NCBI RefSeq assembly: GCF_900411375.1
Contig: NZ_LS422984.1
Span: 373,675 to 427,530 of the forward strand
Reading direction: 5' to 3'
DNA length: 53,856 bases
Source of the DNA: Lentilactobacillus raoultii
GTDB lineage: Bacteria > Bacillota > Bacilli > Lactobacillales > Lactobacillaceae
Below, in pieces: positions 18,501-26,612 of the stretch. A model generated the notes under the pieces. The model did not search any database, was not told the DNA's origin, and worked only from the letters and a program-made list of their open reading frames with translations. Position 1 is the stretch's first letter, and the number at the start of each line of letters is the position of its first letter. The translations under genes were made by a program, and so were the position numbers.

Positions 18501-18788
18501 TTGGCATTTGAAGTTCAACTGACGACCGGATTAATTATTTATTTACATTCGATTAAGTATGTTCGAAACTTGCGGAATTTTGGTCGTTTGTCCTATGTTT
18601 CAAAGCGAATGCGGTATGCTGTCATTTACGTTGATGCTGACGATAAAGAGACCGTGATTAAAAAATTGCAATCACTTAATTACGTCAAACAAGTGGTGCC
18701 TTCCAAGTTAAATGAACTGGTAAAAGAAGTTCAGGGAAAGGATCCAACAGCGCTGGATCGAAAGTTTGACGAGGATTTTGAAGATTAA
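18501..18788 (+). CDS. ylbG: YlbG family protein (UPF0298, DUF2129)
   Basis: A 95-residue small cytosolic protein, a conserved neighbour of rsmD in Bacillota and without established function. It contains the family-typical SIKYVRNLRNFGRLSYVSKR and a ferredoxin-like alternation (AVIYVDADDKE, LNYVKQVVPS). The start is TTG at 18501 behind GAGGGGGATG. The ATG at 18493 is out of frame. It is 24 bp downstream of ftsW and 12 bp upstream of rsmD. Confidence 0.88.
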   Translation: MAFEVQLTTGLIIYLHSIKYVRNLRNFGRLSYVSKRMRYAVIYVDADDKETVIKKLQSLNYVKQVVPSKLNELVKEVQGKDPTALDRKFDEDFED

Positions 18789-18800
18789 TGAGGAAATAAA

Positions 18801-19364
18801 ATGCGAATTATCTCTGGAAAATACGGTGGCATTCGTCTAAATCCGGTCAAAAGTGACCGAACCCGGCCAACCACCGATAAGGTTAAAGAATCGTTATTTA
18901 GTATGACCGGTCCCTATTTTAGCGGTGGCTGCATTTTAGATCTGTTTGCCGGTTCGGGAGCGGTTGGAATTGAGGCAGTTTCGAGAGGCATGAACCGAGC
19001 AGTGCTGGTAGATCGTCAGTTTCAAGCGATTAAAACAATTAAAGATAACGTCCAAAAGATTCACGCTGAAGATCAATTTGAAATTATTAAAGGGTCTGCA
19101 GAAAAAGTTATGCAAAATCTTTCAAAACAGCACCAATTATTTGATATGGTCTATTTAGATCCGCCTTACAAAGCACAAAAACTCGTAGAAACGTTAACAT
19201 CATTGATTGATCTGAAGTTGTTGGCAGAAGGGGCAGTTGTTATTTGTGAAACTGATAATCAAACTGAGTTGCCGGACCAATTGGCAGCGTTAGACAAGAC
19301 CAAGCAAAAAAATTATGGACTAACGAATTTAACGATTTATCATTTTCAAACGAAACGGGGTTAG
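18801..19364 (+). CDS. rsmD: 16S rRNA (guanine966-N2)-methyltransferase
   Basis: A 187-residue Rossmann-fold methyltransferase modifying G966 of 16S rRNA. It begins MRIISGKYGGIRL, as RsmD proteins do, with TRPTTDKVKESLFS next. The SAM site DLFAGSGAVGIEA begins at residue 47, and the catalytic DPPY lies at about 120-123. It is 3 bp upstream of coaD, an arrangement conserved through Bacillota. Confidence 0.95.
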   Translation: MRIISGKYGGIRLNPVKSDRTRPTTDKVKESLFSMTGPYFSGGCILDLFAGSGAVGIEAVSRGMNRAVLVDRQFQAIKTIKDNVQKIHAEDQFEIIKGSAEKVMQNLSKQHQLFDMVYLDPPYKAQKLVETLTSLIDLKLLAEGAVVICETDNQTELPDQLAALDKTKQKNYGLTNLTIYHFQTKRG

Positions 19365-19367
19365 GTT

Positions 19368-19841
19368 ATGGTAAATGCATTGTATGCTGGTAGTTTTGAT
19401 CCAATCACTTTCGGTCATATCGATGTGATTCGACGAGCGGAGACGATATTTGACAAAGTTTTTGTTGCAGTCAGCATCAATACTCATAAACATGCGCTAT
19501 TTACAACTGAAGAGCGAGCGGCCTTTATTAAACAGCTCTTTCAAGAAGATCAGCAGATCAGTGTCTTAACCTCAAGAGAGCTGACAGTTCAACTAGCCAA
19601 GCAACTTGGCGCTAAAGTGCTGGTTCGCGGTGTTCGCGGAAGTGGTGATTTGGATACCGAAATGTCAATTGCGGGGTTAAATCAAGGATTAGCACCGGAG
19701 ATTCAAACGGTCTTTTTACCGACTGCCGGTCAATATCGTGATTTATCCTCAAGTATGATTAAAGAAATTGCCGCATTTCATGGTGACGTTTCCAAGTTTG
19801 TCCCGCCAATTGTGGCTAAGGCGTTAAAAAATAAATTTTGA
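19368..19841 (+). CDS. coaD: Phosphopantetheine adenylyltransferase
   Basis: A 157-residue hexameric nucleotidyltransferase making dephospho-CoA from 4'-phosphopantetheine and ATP. It has the HxGH-type motif in GSFDPITFGHIDVI (residues 8-21) and RGVRGSGDLDTE near 90-101. A C-terminal SSSMIKE, the ISSTxVR-equivalent, is also present. The length is typical. It is coupled to rsmD (3-bp gap) and followed after 18 bp by the YlbL-type protease gene. Confidence 0.96.
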   Translation: MVNALYAGSFDPITFGHIDVIRRAETIFDKVFVAVSINTHKHALFTTEERAAFIKQLFQEDQQISVLTSRELTVQLAKQLGAKVLVRGVRGSGDLDTEMSIAGLNQGLAPEIQTVFLPTAGQYRDLSSSMIKEIAAFHGDVSKFVPPIVAKALKNKF

Positions 19842-19859
19842 TAAAAGAGTGGAAGCCAG

Positions 19860-20897
19860 ATGAAGAAGAAGGGAATTAAAAAGTACGTCCTGGGGATCAC
19901 TGCCGCAATTATTTTGTTGGCGGCGGTTTTTTGGCCCTTACCGAATTATATTGAGGGGCCAGGCGATGCTTCAGATTTAAGCCGGATTGTAAATATTAAA
20001 CATCATCCTGATAAGCGGAAGGGAATGTTTATGTTGACGTCGGTCAGCATTGCTCAAGCACGTCCGTTAACCTATTTATATGCTAAGTTAAGCCCTTATT
20101 ACTCAGTAGAATCGGATGATAGTGTCACGGACGGTCAAAATATGCAGGAATATGATAAAGTTCAGCGTTTTTACATGGAAAGTTCTATTGGTGAGGCCAT
20201 TTATACGGCTTATAAACATGCTAAACAACCGGTAAAACGGACGTATAAGGGCATCTACGTTCTGGATATTCAGAAAAAGTCAAAATTTTATCCACAGTTA
20301 AAAGTTGGGGATGTCGTCGTTAAAATTGACGGGCACCAATTTAAAAATGCGGCCGGCTTTGTTAACTATGTTCGTAAAAAGAAAGTGGGCCAACAGTTAA
20401 CCATTACTTATAAGCGTGGCCACAAAATGCATCGGATTACCAGGCCGCTTATTAAAATTGCCAATCATAGAGCAGGCATCGGGATTACGTTGACTGACGA
20501 TGTGAAGGTTCATACAAAGGTACCGATTAAAGTTAATCCTGGCCAGGTTGGCGGGCCATCTGGCGGTTTAATGTTTTCACTTCAAATTTATGGTCAACTA
20601 ACCAACCAGGACTTGCGCCATGGAAAGAAAGTTGCCGGTACCGGGACGATTGATTCCCTTGGGCAGGTTGGTGAAATTGGCGGTATCGATAAGAAAGTGA
20701 TTGCTGCTAAAAAGAATGGGGCAACTATTTTCCTTGCGCCTTATCTAAAGCCGACTAAAACAATTTTAAAGTACGAACCCGGGCATTTAACTAATTATCA
20801 ACTGGCTAAACGAACTGCCAAAAAATACGCACCAAAGATGAAAGTTATTCCAGTTAAAACCTTTAATCAGGCAGTTTCCGTATTACAAAAACAATAA
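19860..20897 (+). CDS. ylbL: YlbL/SepM-type membrane-anchored PDZ and Lon-like protease
   Basis: A 345-residue protein with one N-terminal transmembrane segment (about 10-27), a PDZ domain (about 130-205), and a Lon (S16) protease domain with catalytic Ser234 in GGPSGGLMF and Lys279 in GGIDKKVIAAK. The protease domain faces outside. In streptococci the SepM member trims the competence-stimulating peptide, and in Bacillus YlbL contributes to cell-division checkpoint control. The specific role here is unknown. It is placed between coaD and the comE genes and ends in a terminator. Confidence 0.92.
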   Translation: MKKKGIKKYVLGITAAIILLAAVFWPLPNYIEGPGDASDLSRIVNIKHHPDKRKGMFMLTSVSIAQARPLTYLYAKLSPYYSVESDDSVTDGQNMQEYDKVQRFYMESSIGEAIYTAYKHAKQPVKRTYKGIYVLDIQKKSKFYPQLKVGDVVVKIDGHQFKNAAGFVNYVRKKKVGQQLTITYKRGHKMHRITRPLIKIANHRAGIGITLTDDVKVHTKVPIKVNPGQVGGPSGGLMFSLQIYGQLTNQDLRHGKKVAGTGTIDSLGQVGEIGGIDKKVIAAKKNGATIFLAPYLKPTKTILKYEPGHLTNYQLAKRTAKKYAPKMKVIPVKTFNQAVSVLQKQ

Positions 20898-20910
20898 TAA
20901 AACTTTTTTC

Positions 20911-20941
20911 AAAAGAGCTAGCCATTTGTTAGCTCTTTTTT
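20911..20941 (+). terminator. Terminator between ylbL and comEA
   Basis: AAAAGAGCTA pairs with TTAGCTCTTTT, followed by T's. It separates the ftsW-ylbL transcript from the comE genes. Confidence 0.85.
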
Positions 20942-20971
20942 CGTATATTAAATATTGAAGGGAGGGACAGT

Positions 20972-21739
20972 ATGAATAGGATTCGCGAGTTTATTGATGA
21001 TCATCTTTATCAGGTTTTAATTAGCGCCGCTGCTGTAATTGTGATCTTAATTGTGAGTGTCCTTTTATTAACAATTGGACATTCTTCAAAACCATCACAG
21101 GAAGATGCAACAGCATTGGCGACATCAAGCACGTCAATGTCGGCTTCAACTGATCAGCAGGCTTCAGGCAGTCAAAGTGCCTCAAGTATGGCTAGTGCAA
21201 CCGATAATTCCCAGAGCGGCAGTCAGCGGCTTTATGTTGATGTTAAAGGAGCCGTTAAAAATCCGGGCGTTTATGAAGTTAACGCGAACATGCGGGTTGT
21301 CGATGCGATTAATTTAGCTGGTGGGTTTAACCGTTCAGCTGACAAGAAGCAAATTAACCTGGCACAAAGATTAACTGACCAGCAAGTTGTTTACATTCCG
21401 ATTAAAGGAGAGATTAAGGGAAATCGGGCACTTCGATCAACGCCTAACCAGACCCCTGCTCAGGAAACTGTAGAAAGCTCAGCAACACCATCCGCTTCCG
21501 AAAGTAGTTCTGATGCCGGTGTGACGACTGGTTCAACTGATGGTTCGGCTAAGGTTAATTTAAATACTGCTGATAAGACCAAGCTACAAGAATTAAATGG
21601 TATCGGTGATAAAAAAGCTGATCAGATCATTGCCTACCGTCAGTCTCACGGCCAGTTTAAAAGCATTGAGGATTTAAAAAACGTGCCGGGCTTTGGCGAT
21701 AAAACGTTTGATAATTTAAAATCTTCCATTTGTGTGTAG
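20972..21739 (+). CDS. comEA: Competence protein ComEA (DNA receptor)
   Basis: A 255-residue membrane-anchored protein that binds incoming double-stranded DNA outside the cell. One transmembrane helix spans about 13-34. A Ser/Thr/Gln-rich linker follows, then an SLBB domain (about 87-136, DVKGAVKNPGVYEV), a second low-complexity spacer, and a C-terminal helix-hairpin-helix DNA-binding domain (VNLNTADKTKLQELNGIG onward). All parts are intact. It is the first gene of comEA-comEB-comEC-holA. The ribosome binding site is GGGAGGG. Confidence 0.94.
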   Translation: MNRIREFIDDHLYQVLISAAAVIVILIVSVLLLTIGHSSKPSQEDATALATSSTSMSASTDQQASGSQSASSMASATDNSQSGSQRLYVDVKGAVKNPGVYEVNANMRVVDAINLAGGFNRSADKKQINLAQRLTDQQVVYIPIKGEIKGNRALRSTPNQTPAQETVESSATPSASESSSDAGVTTGSTDGSAKVNLNTADKTKLQELNGIGDKKADQIIAYRQSHGQFKSIEDLKNVPGFGDKTFDNLKSSICV

Positions 21740-21787
21740 CTGAAATGCCAAAATTGAGATATGATTTATTTCATGGAAGGTGAAAAA

Positions 21788-22264
21788 ATGGATAGTCGAA
21801 TTAAATGGGATCAATATTTTATGATGCAGGCGGTGCTGTTGGCTTCTAGGAGCACATGTGAACGGTTATCAGTCGGCGCAGTTATTGTCCGCGACAAACG
21901 GATTATTGCTGGTGGGTACAATGGCTCAGTTGCCGGTGATGACCACTGTATCGATGTTGGCTGTTATTTGGTGAATGGTCATTGTGTTCGGACCATTCAT
22001 GCGGAGATGAATGCGATCTTACAATGCGCTAAGTTTGGTGAATCGACGGATAATGCGGAGATTTACGTGACTGATTTTCCGTGCCTGCAATGTACGAAAA
22101 TGCTGTTGCAGGCTGGTATTAAGAAGATTAATTATTTGCGAAATTATCATAATGATGATTATGCCCAAAAATTAATTAAATTAAAGAACATCGCACTCAA
22201 CAAAATTAAATTAACTCACGACGATATGGATCGCATACCATTCAAGTCCTATTTATCTGATTAA
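21788..22264 (+). CDS. comEB: ComE operon protein 2, deoxycytidylate deaminase family
   Basis: A 158-residue zinc-dependent dCMP/CMP deaminase. The zinc site is HAEMNAIL plus PCLQC, with the further insertion motif HCIDVGC typical of dCMP deaminases. In Bacillus it is not needed for transformation itself. The frame is open from 21761, but ATG at 21788 is chosen because GGAAGGTG lies 5 bases before it and the product then begins MDSRIKWDQYF, as relatives do. It is followed directly by the comEC region. Confidence 0.93.
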   Translation: MDSRIKWDQYFMMQAVLLASRSTCERLSVGAVIVRDKRIIAGGYNGSVAGDDHCIDVGCYLVNGHCVRTIHAEMNAILQCAKFGESTDNAEIYVTDFPCLQCTKMLLQAGIKKINYLRNYHNDDYAQKLIKLKNIALNKIKLTHDDMDRIPFKSYLSD

Positions 22265-22296
22265 TTATTGGAAATTGGCTTATTTTTCCCGCTGCT

Positions 22297-24510
22297 TTGA
22301 TGCTCTTTCTTAGTATTTTGCTATTTGGAAATTTAATTATCGGTAGTATTTTACTGGTTATTCTAATGAGTCGGCTTCTTTTACTAGGATGTCCCAAATA
22401 TACTATTATGACAGTCGTATTAGGTGGGGTGTTTTTAGTTAATGTTCAATTAACTAAGGGGAGTGATAAACCGGTAATTGGAACAGATTGTTGTGAAACA
22501 ATCAAAGTGTATCCGGATATGTTGATTAATAGTGGCGGGCAATTTAGAACGACGACCATTTCGCAGGCAACTGGGAGGAAAACCATTTATTATGGTCGCT
22601 TCCAATCCTTAAATCAAAAACGGCAGATGATTGACTCATCACACCCGTTGTTGATTTCAATCAAAGGTGAGCGAAAGGCGATTGATTCAGCCACAAACGT
22701 TAATCAATTTGATATGCGGGATTATGATCATCATCAAAAAATTTATGAAGAATTTTTTATTACCGATTTGACCACTGTTCGACCAGAACGACAGCTTTCA
22801 TTAATTGACCGGTTCCATGTACTGCGGGCGAACTTTGATCACTATTGTCAACGGTTGCCCAAGACTTTACGGATCTATGCAATGGGACTGATTAGTGGCA
22901 ATCGGGAAAGTGATTTTTTTACGGAGATGACGGGAGTCCAGCAACTGGGATTATTACACTTATTTAGCATTTCTGGAATGCACGTCTACTATTTTTTGGG
23001 AATTTTAACCCAGTTGTTTTCACTAATGGGCCTTGGCAGGAAGCCACAAGCCATCATTAAGTTGGGATGTCTTGGCGGATACTTTATTTTTTCAGGTAGT
23101 TCGCCCGGCCTTTTACGGGCTGTTATTATGGCCGGCTTAATGATCATGGCTCAGTTTTGGGGCTTTAAATTATCTCAATTAGCTGCTTTAAGTTTAACGT
23201 TAATGATTAATCTATTGCTTTTTCCCGAAGCCATGTTTATGATGAGCGTCCAACTCAGTTATGGACTGGCATTTGGGTTGATTGCTGCTGGAAATATGGG
23301 CTATTTTAAACAGACTGTCTTATTAAACCTGCTATCATTACCGATCCTTCTATTTCACTTATATGAATGGCATATTCTCAGTTTAGCGGTGAGTCTGATT
23401 GTTTTACCACTATTTGGAAAAACCATTTTTCCACTCGTTATCTTGGGATTGGGGTTAGGTATGATTGACAGAAGTCTGACGCTTCCAATAGAAGGACTGT
23501 TAGGGTTGTTTAACGGGTGTTTGAATATGATCGGTCAATTACCTGGGATGCTGGTTTTTGGTAAACCACCCCTGGTGATAACGTTACTAATGCTTGGGTT
23601 AACGGTCTTTATCATGATTCATTCGAGTAAGTTTTGCCGAGTTGCGTTAGTGGGACTTTACCTGGGGACATTTATTTGGATTCATTACCCATTTTCCGGC
23701 GAAGTGACGATGTTTGATGTTGGCTAAGGAGATAGTTTCCTGATTCGAACCCCGTTTAATCGCTCGGTGACTTTAATTGATACTGGTGGTAAAGTTGGTT
23801 TTAAACGGCCTAAATGGCAGCAGGGACCAAAGATTTATCAAGCTAGTCGATTATCGATTAACTATTTGAAGAGTATTGGCATTTCCAAGATTGATACCAT
23901 TTGTATTAGTCATCAAGATTCAGATCACTGCGGAGATTTACCAGCTTTTATCAAAGAGATGCAGATTAAGAGAATTTTAATTCCAATGGGCATGCAAGAA
24001 AATCCCAACTTCATTAAGCGGTTAGCAGGAAAAAGTCCGAAGACATTATTGCTGCCGGTTAATGATGAATCACGAATAGCTGACCTGCCGCTAACTGTTT
24101 ATCATCCATACTTGCCCGGAAAAGGTGAGAATCACGACTCGGAAGTACTTGGTGGGCGTTTAGGTGGCCTTAATTGGCTATTTACAGGAGATTTGGACCG
24201 GTCAGGGGAATTGGAGACATTACAACGACATCCTGGTCTTAAAACGGACGTGATCAAAGTTGGCCACCACGGTAGCCGGACAGCGTCAGATCCCAGTTTT
24301 ATCTCTCATATTTGTCCACAAATTGCGTTAATTTCTGCCGGTCGTAATAATCGTTATCATCATCCAAATATTGAGACCTTGGAAACACTAAGAAAGGCTG
24401 GAGTTAAGATTTTGAATACACAGCAAATGGGTATGGTAAGATATATTTATCAAAATAATACCGGGCATTTCGAATCGATATTGGAATGCCATAAGGGGAA
24501 AAACAGATGA
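22297..24510 (+). pseudogene. comEC: comEC, DNA-uptake channel, interrupted by an in-frame stop codon
   Basis: The 737-codon frame encodes a polytopic ComEC/Rec2 membrane protein with its competence domain (LHLFSISGMHVYY motif) and a C-terminal metallo-beta-lactamase domain (SHQDSDHCGD, GHHGSRTASDPSF). It is cut by one TAA at 23725-23727. The stop replaces the Gln of the conserved DVGQGDSF motif, a single CAA-to-TAA change. The frame continues unshifted to 24510. The product would be a 476-residue membrane part lacking the nuclease-like domain. No ribosome binding site is visible before the first start codons (TTG 22297, ATG 22300), and the frame is open back into the end of comEB. It is either a real loss of transformability or a sequencing error. 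The stop overlaps holA as ATGA. Confidence 0.9.
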
Positions 24511-25535
24511 GTTTTTCACAATTAATGAAGCAACTAAAACAAGGGCATTTGGACCCAGTTTATTTGATTTCCGGTGATCAATCCTACTTATCCGACCAGA
24601 TAAAACAAGCTTTTACCAAACTCATCCCAGAGGCAGAGCGTTCAATGAACATCGGCATTTATGATATGGAAGAAACGCCGATTTCCAGTGCCATTGAAGA
24701 TGCCGTTTCGGTTCCTTTTTTCGGTGAACGTCGATTGGTTATGATTAACCGCCCTTATTTTTTAACTGGGTTACGTGTTAAAGCCAAGGTGACCCATCAC
24801 GTCGAAGACTTTTTGGATTATTTACAACATCCCGAAAAATCAACGATACTAGTGATTTTCGCACCCTATGATAAATTAGACGCACGAAAGAAAATCACTA
24901 AAACGCTTAAAAAGGTGGCAACAACGGTCGAAATTGGAAAGCTAAGAGAACACGAAATCAAAACAACTGTGAAACAACGCATCAAGGCGGCCGGATATAC
25001 CATTGATGAGAACGTTCTGGAACGAATGATGCAGTTAACAGGCGGCCAATTAACGGCGATGATGAATGATCTGCCCAAATTGTTTCTATACAATAAAGAA
25101 TCCAAGCAAATTACGTTAGCCTCGGTAAATGGCCTTGTCAGTCCTTCTATCGAGCAAAGCGTCTTTGATTTGGTTAACAGTGTCTTGGAAAAAGATGTCA
25201 AAGGTTCTATGGAAATTTATCGGAATTTACTTTTGGAAAACCAGGAACCCATTGGGATTAATGCAGTACTGATCCAACAGTTTCGCTTATTGATTCAAGT
25301 CATGATTTTAAAGCGTCATGGATACGCACAGGGGGATTTGGCCGCTAGTTTGAGGGTTCACCCATATCGGATTAAATTAGCTTTACAAACGGTTCGACAC
25401 TTCAGTTATCAGGAATTGCGAAATGCCTATTTGGGACTTGTTGAAACGGAAAGGGAAATGAAATCGTCAAATCGGTCCCCTGAGCTTTTGTTTGAATTGT
25501 TTCTGTTGAAGTTTACGCGTCACGATGTTGCCTAG
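24507..25535 (+). CDS. holA: DNA polymerase III delta subunit
   Basis: A 342-residue clamp-loader subunit that opens the beta clamp. It begins with the family-like LKQGHLDPVYLISGDQSYL. An AAA-like fold (VIFAPYDKLDARKKI) follows, and then the helical C-terminal collar domain ending in ELLFELFLLKF. It overlaps the comEC end by 4 bp (ATGA), as in other Bacillota where holA follows comEC. Because it is essential, transcription through the damaged comEC must continue. It is followed by a bidirectional terminator and convergent rpsT. Confidence 0.93.
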   Translation: MSFSQLMKQLKQGHLDPVYLISGDQSYLSDQIKQAFTKLIPEAERSMNIGIYDMEETPISSAIEDAVSVPFFGERRLVMINRPYFLTGLRVKAKVTHHVEDFLDYLQHPEKSTILVIFAPYDKLDARKKITKTLKKVATTVEIGKLREHEIKTTVKQRIKAAGYTIDENVLERMMQLTGGQLTAMMNDLPKLFLYNKESKQITLASVNGLVSPSIEQSVFDLVNSVLEKDVKGSMEIYRNLLLENQEPIGINAVLIQQFRLLIQVMILKRHGYAQGDLAASLRVHPYRIKLALQTVRHFSYQELRNAYLGLVETEREMKSSNRSPELLFELFLLKFTRHDVA

Positions 25536-25548
25536 ATCTGACATCATA

Positions 25549-25603
25549 AAAAGGTCTGGTTTACCGGCACCCGATTGTGGGTACTGATAAACCAGACCTT
25601 TTG
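25549..25603. terminator. Bidirectional terminator between holA and rpsT
   Basis: AAAAGGTCTGGTTTA pairs perfectly with TAAACCAGACCTTTT, and the loop contains a small secondary repeat (GGCACCC / GGGTACT). It serves both convergent genes. Confidence 0.85.
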
Positions 25604-25655
25604 GTTGTTATAAAAAAGCTGCTAGTAGATATAAGTTACTAACAACTGAAATGAT

Positions 25656-25910
25656 TTATTTAGCTAAACGAGCTGTTAAACGTGACTTGTCACGTGCGGC
25701 TTTGTTGGCTTTAATTAATCCTTTTGATTTAGCACGATCAATCGCACTGATGGCGTTGATATAAAGCTCTTTGGCATCATCGGAACCGTTCAGTTGAGCT
25801 TTTTCAAACTTCTTAACGGCTGTTCTGTAAGTGCTCAATTGAGCTGCGTTACGACGCTGTGCTTTTTCATTTGTTTTTACTCGTTCAATAGCTGACTTGA
25901 TAATTGGCAA
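25656..25910 (-). CDS. rpsT: 30S ribosomal protein S20
   Basis: An 84-residue basic helical protein of the small ribosomal subunit, starting [17 protein letters not shown] after the initiator. The start is TTG at 25910. The upstream GTG at 25919 is impossible as a start because it overlaps the ribosome binding site GGAGG (25919-25923), which stands 8 bases from the TTG. The product then begins as S20 proteins normally do. It is divergent from rpsO. Confidence 0.96.
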   Translation of the reverse strand: MPIIKSAIERVKTNEKAQRRNAAQLSTYRTAVKKFEKAQLNGSDDAKELYINAISAIDRAKSKGLIKANKAARDKSRLTARLAK

Positions 25911-26025
25911 TGAATTCACCTCCAGAAAAGATTCTTGGTAAAATTATTAAATTTCAACAAGCATCATTATACAGAACTAGCGGGCTGATTGCAAGCACAA
26001 CAGATGCAAAATAGAAAAGAATTCC

Positions 26026-26054
26026 TTGTGTTTTGTGGTCAAATTCGTTATACT
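26026..26054 (+). promoter_or_regulatory. rpsO promoter
   Basis: TTGTGT (26026-26031), a 17-base spacer, and TATACT (26049-26054). Confidence 0.75.
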
Positions 26055-26061
26055 GAATTTT

Positions 26062-26149
26062 GTGTGTTACACGACCTTCGACTTAGTTTGTCGGTACCAC
26101 TGCCGCTGACTCAGTCGTTGGAATATTTAAGAAAAGGTGGAAACTAACT
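26062..26149 (+). promoter_or_regulatory. Structured rpsO leader (possible S15 autoregulatory element)
   Basis: The leader between the promoter and the start codon can form a closing stem, CGACTTAG (26079-26086) with CTCAGTCG (26110-26117), enclosing GC-rich sequence that may fold further. S15 controls its own mRNA through such leaders in many bacteria. That this leader does so is inference from position and foldability. Confidence 0.45.
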
Positions 26150-26419
26150 ATGGCTGTTACACAATCAGAAAAGAATGACTTAATTAAGAAGTACGCGCGT
26201 CATGAAGGTGACACGGGTTCCGCAGAAGTTCAAATTGCAATTTTGACTGCTGATATTAATGAAATTAATATTCACATGAAAAATCATCGTAAGGACTACC
26301 ATTCACAACGTGGTCTGATGAAGAAGATTGGTCATCGTCGTAATTTATTGGCATATTTGCGTAATAAGGACGTTACCCGGTATCGGGAATTGATCAAGAG
26401 CTTAGGCCTGCGTCGTTAA
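26150..26419 (+). CDS. rpsO: 30S ribosomal protein S15
   Basis: An 89-residue four-helix rRNA-binding protein needed early in 30S assembly. The conserved core [13 protein letters not shown] (18-30) and [11 protein letters not shown] are present, ending [11 protein letters not shown]. The length is exactly that of the family. It has its own promoter (26026), a structured leader and a strong AAAAGGTGG ribosome binding site. It is followed by a terminator and rnjB. Confidence 0.98.
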   Translation: MAVTQSEKNDLIKKYARHEGDTGSAEVQIAILTADINEINIHMKNHRKDYHSQRGLMKKIGHRRNLLAYLRNKDVTRYRELIKSLGLRR

Positions 26420-26466
26420 TTAAAAAATCATTCGGGGACAATTTATGTTGTCGGATATTTAAAAGG

Positions 26467-26506
26467 GATCGTAAACAAGACAATTGTTTTTGTTTACGGT
26501 CTTTTT
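26467..26506 (+). terminator. rpsO terminator
   Basis: GATCGTAAACAA pairs with TTGTTTACGGTC, followed by five T's. Confidence 0.85.
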
Positions 26507-26612
26507 GTATGGCCTGAAATGGGAAAAATTCGGTAGTTTGACAAAAATATGGTAAACTAGTAACAGCTGAATTCGAACGTAAAAAAGATTGAAATTATTT
26601 TTGAGGTGAAAC

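Noticed and set aside
26538-26558. TTGACA / TAAACT as the rnjB promoter
   Set aside because: The hexamers are only 9 bases apart. The TAAACT has an extended TG, so it might act alone, but support is too weak to annotate.
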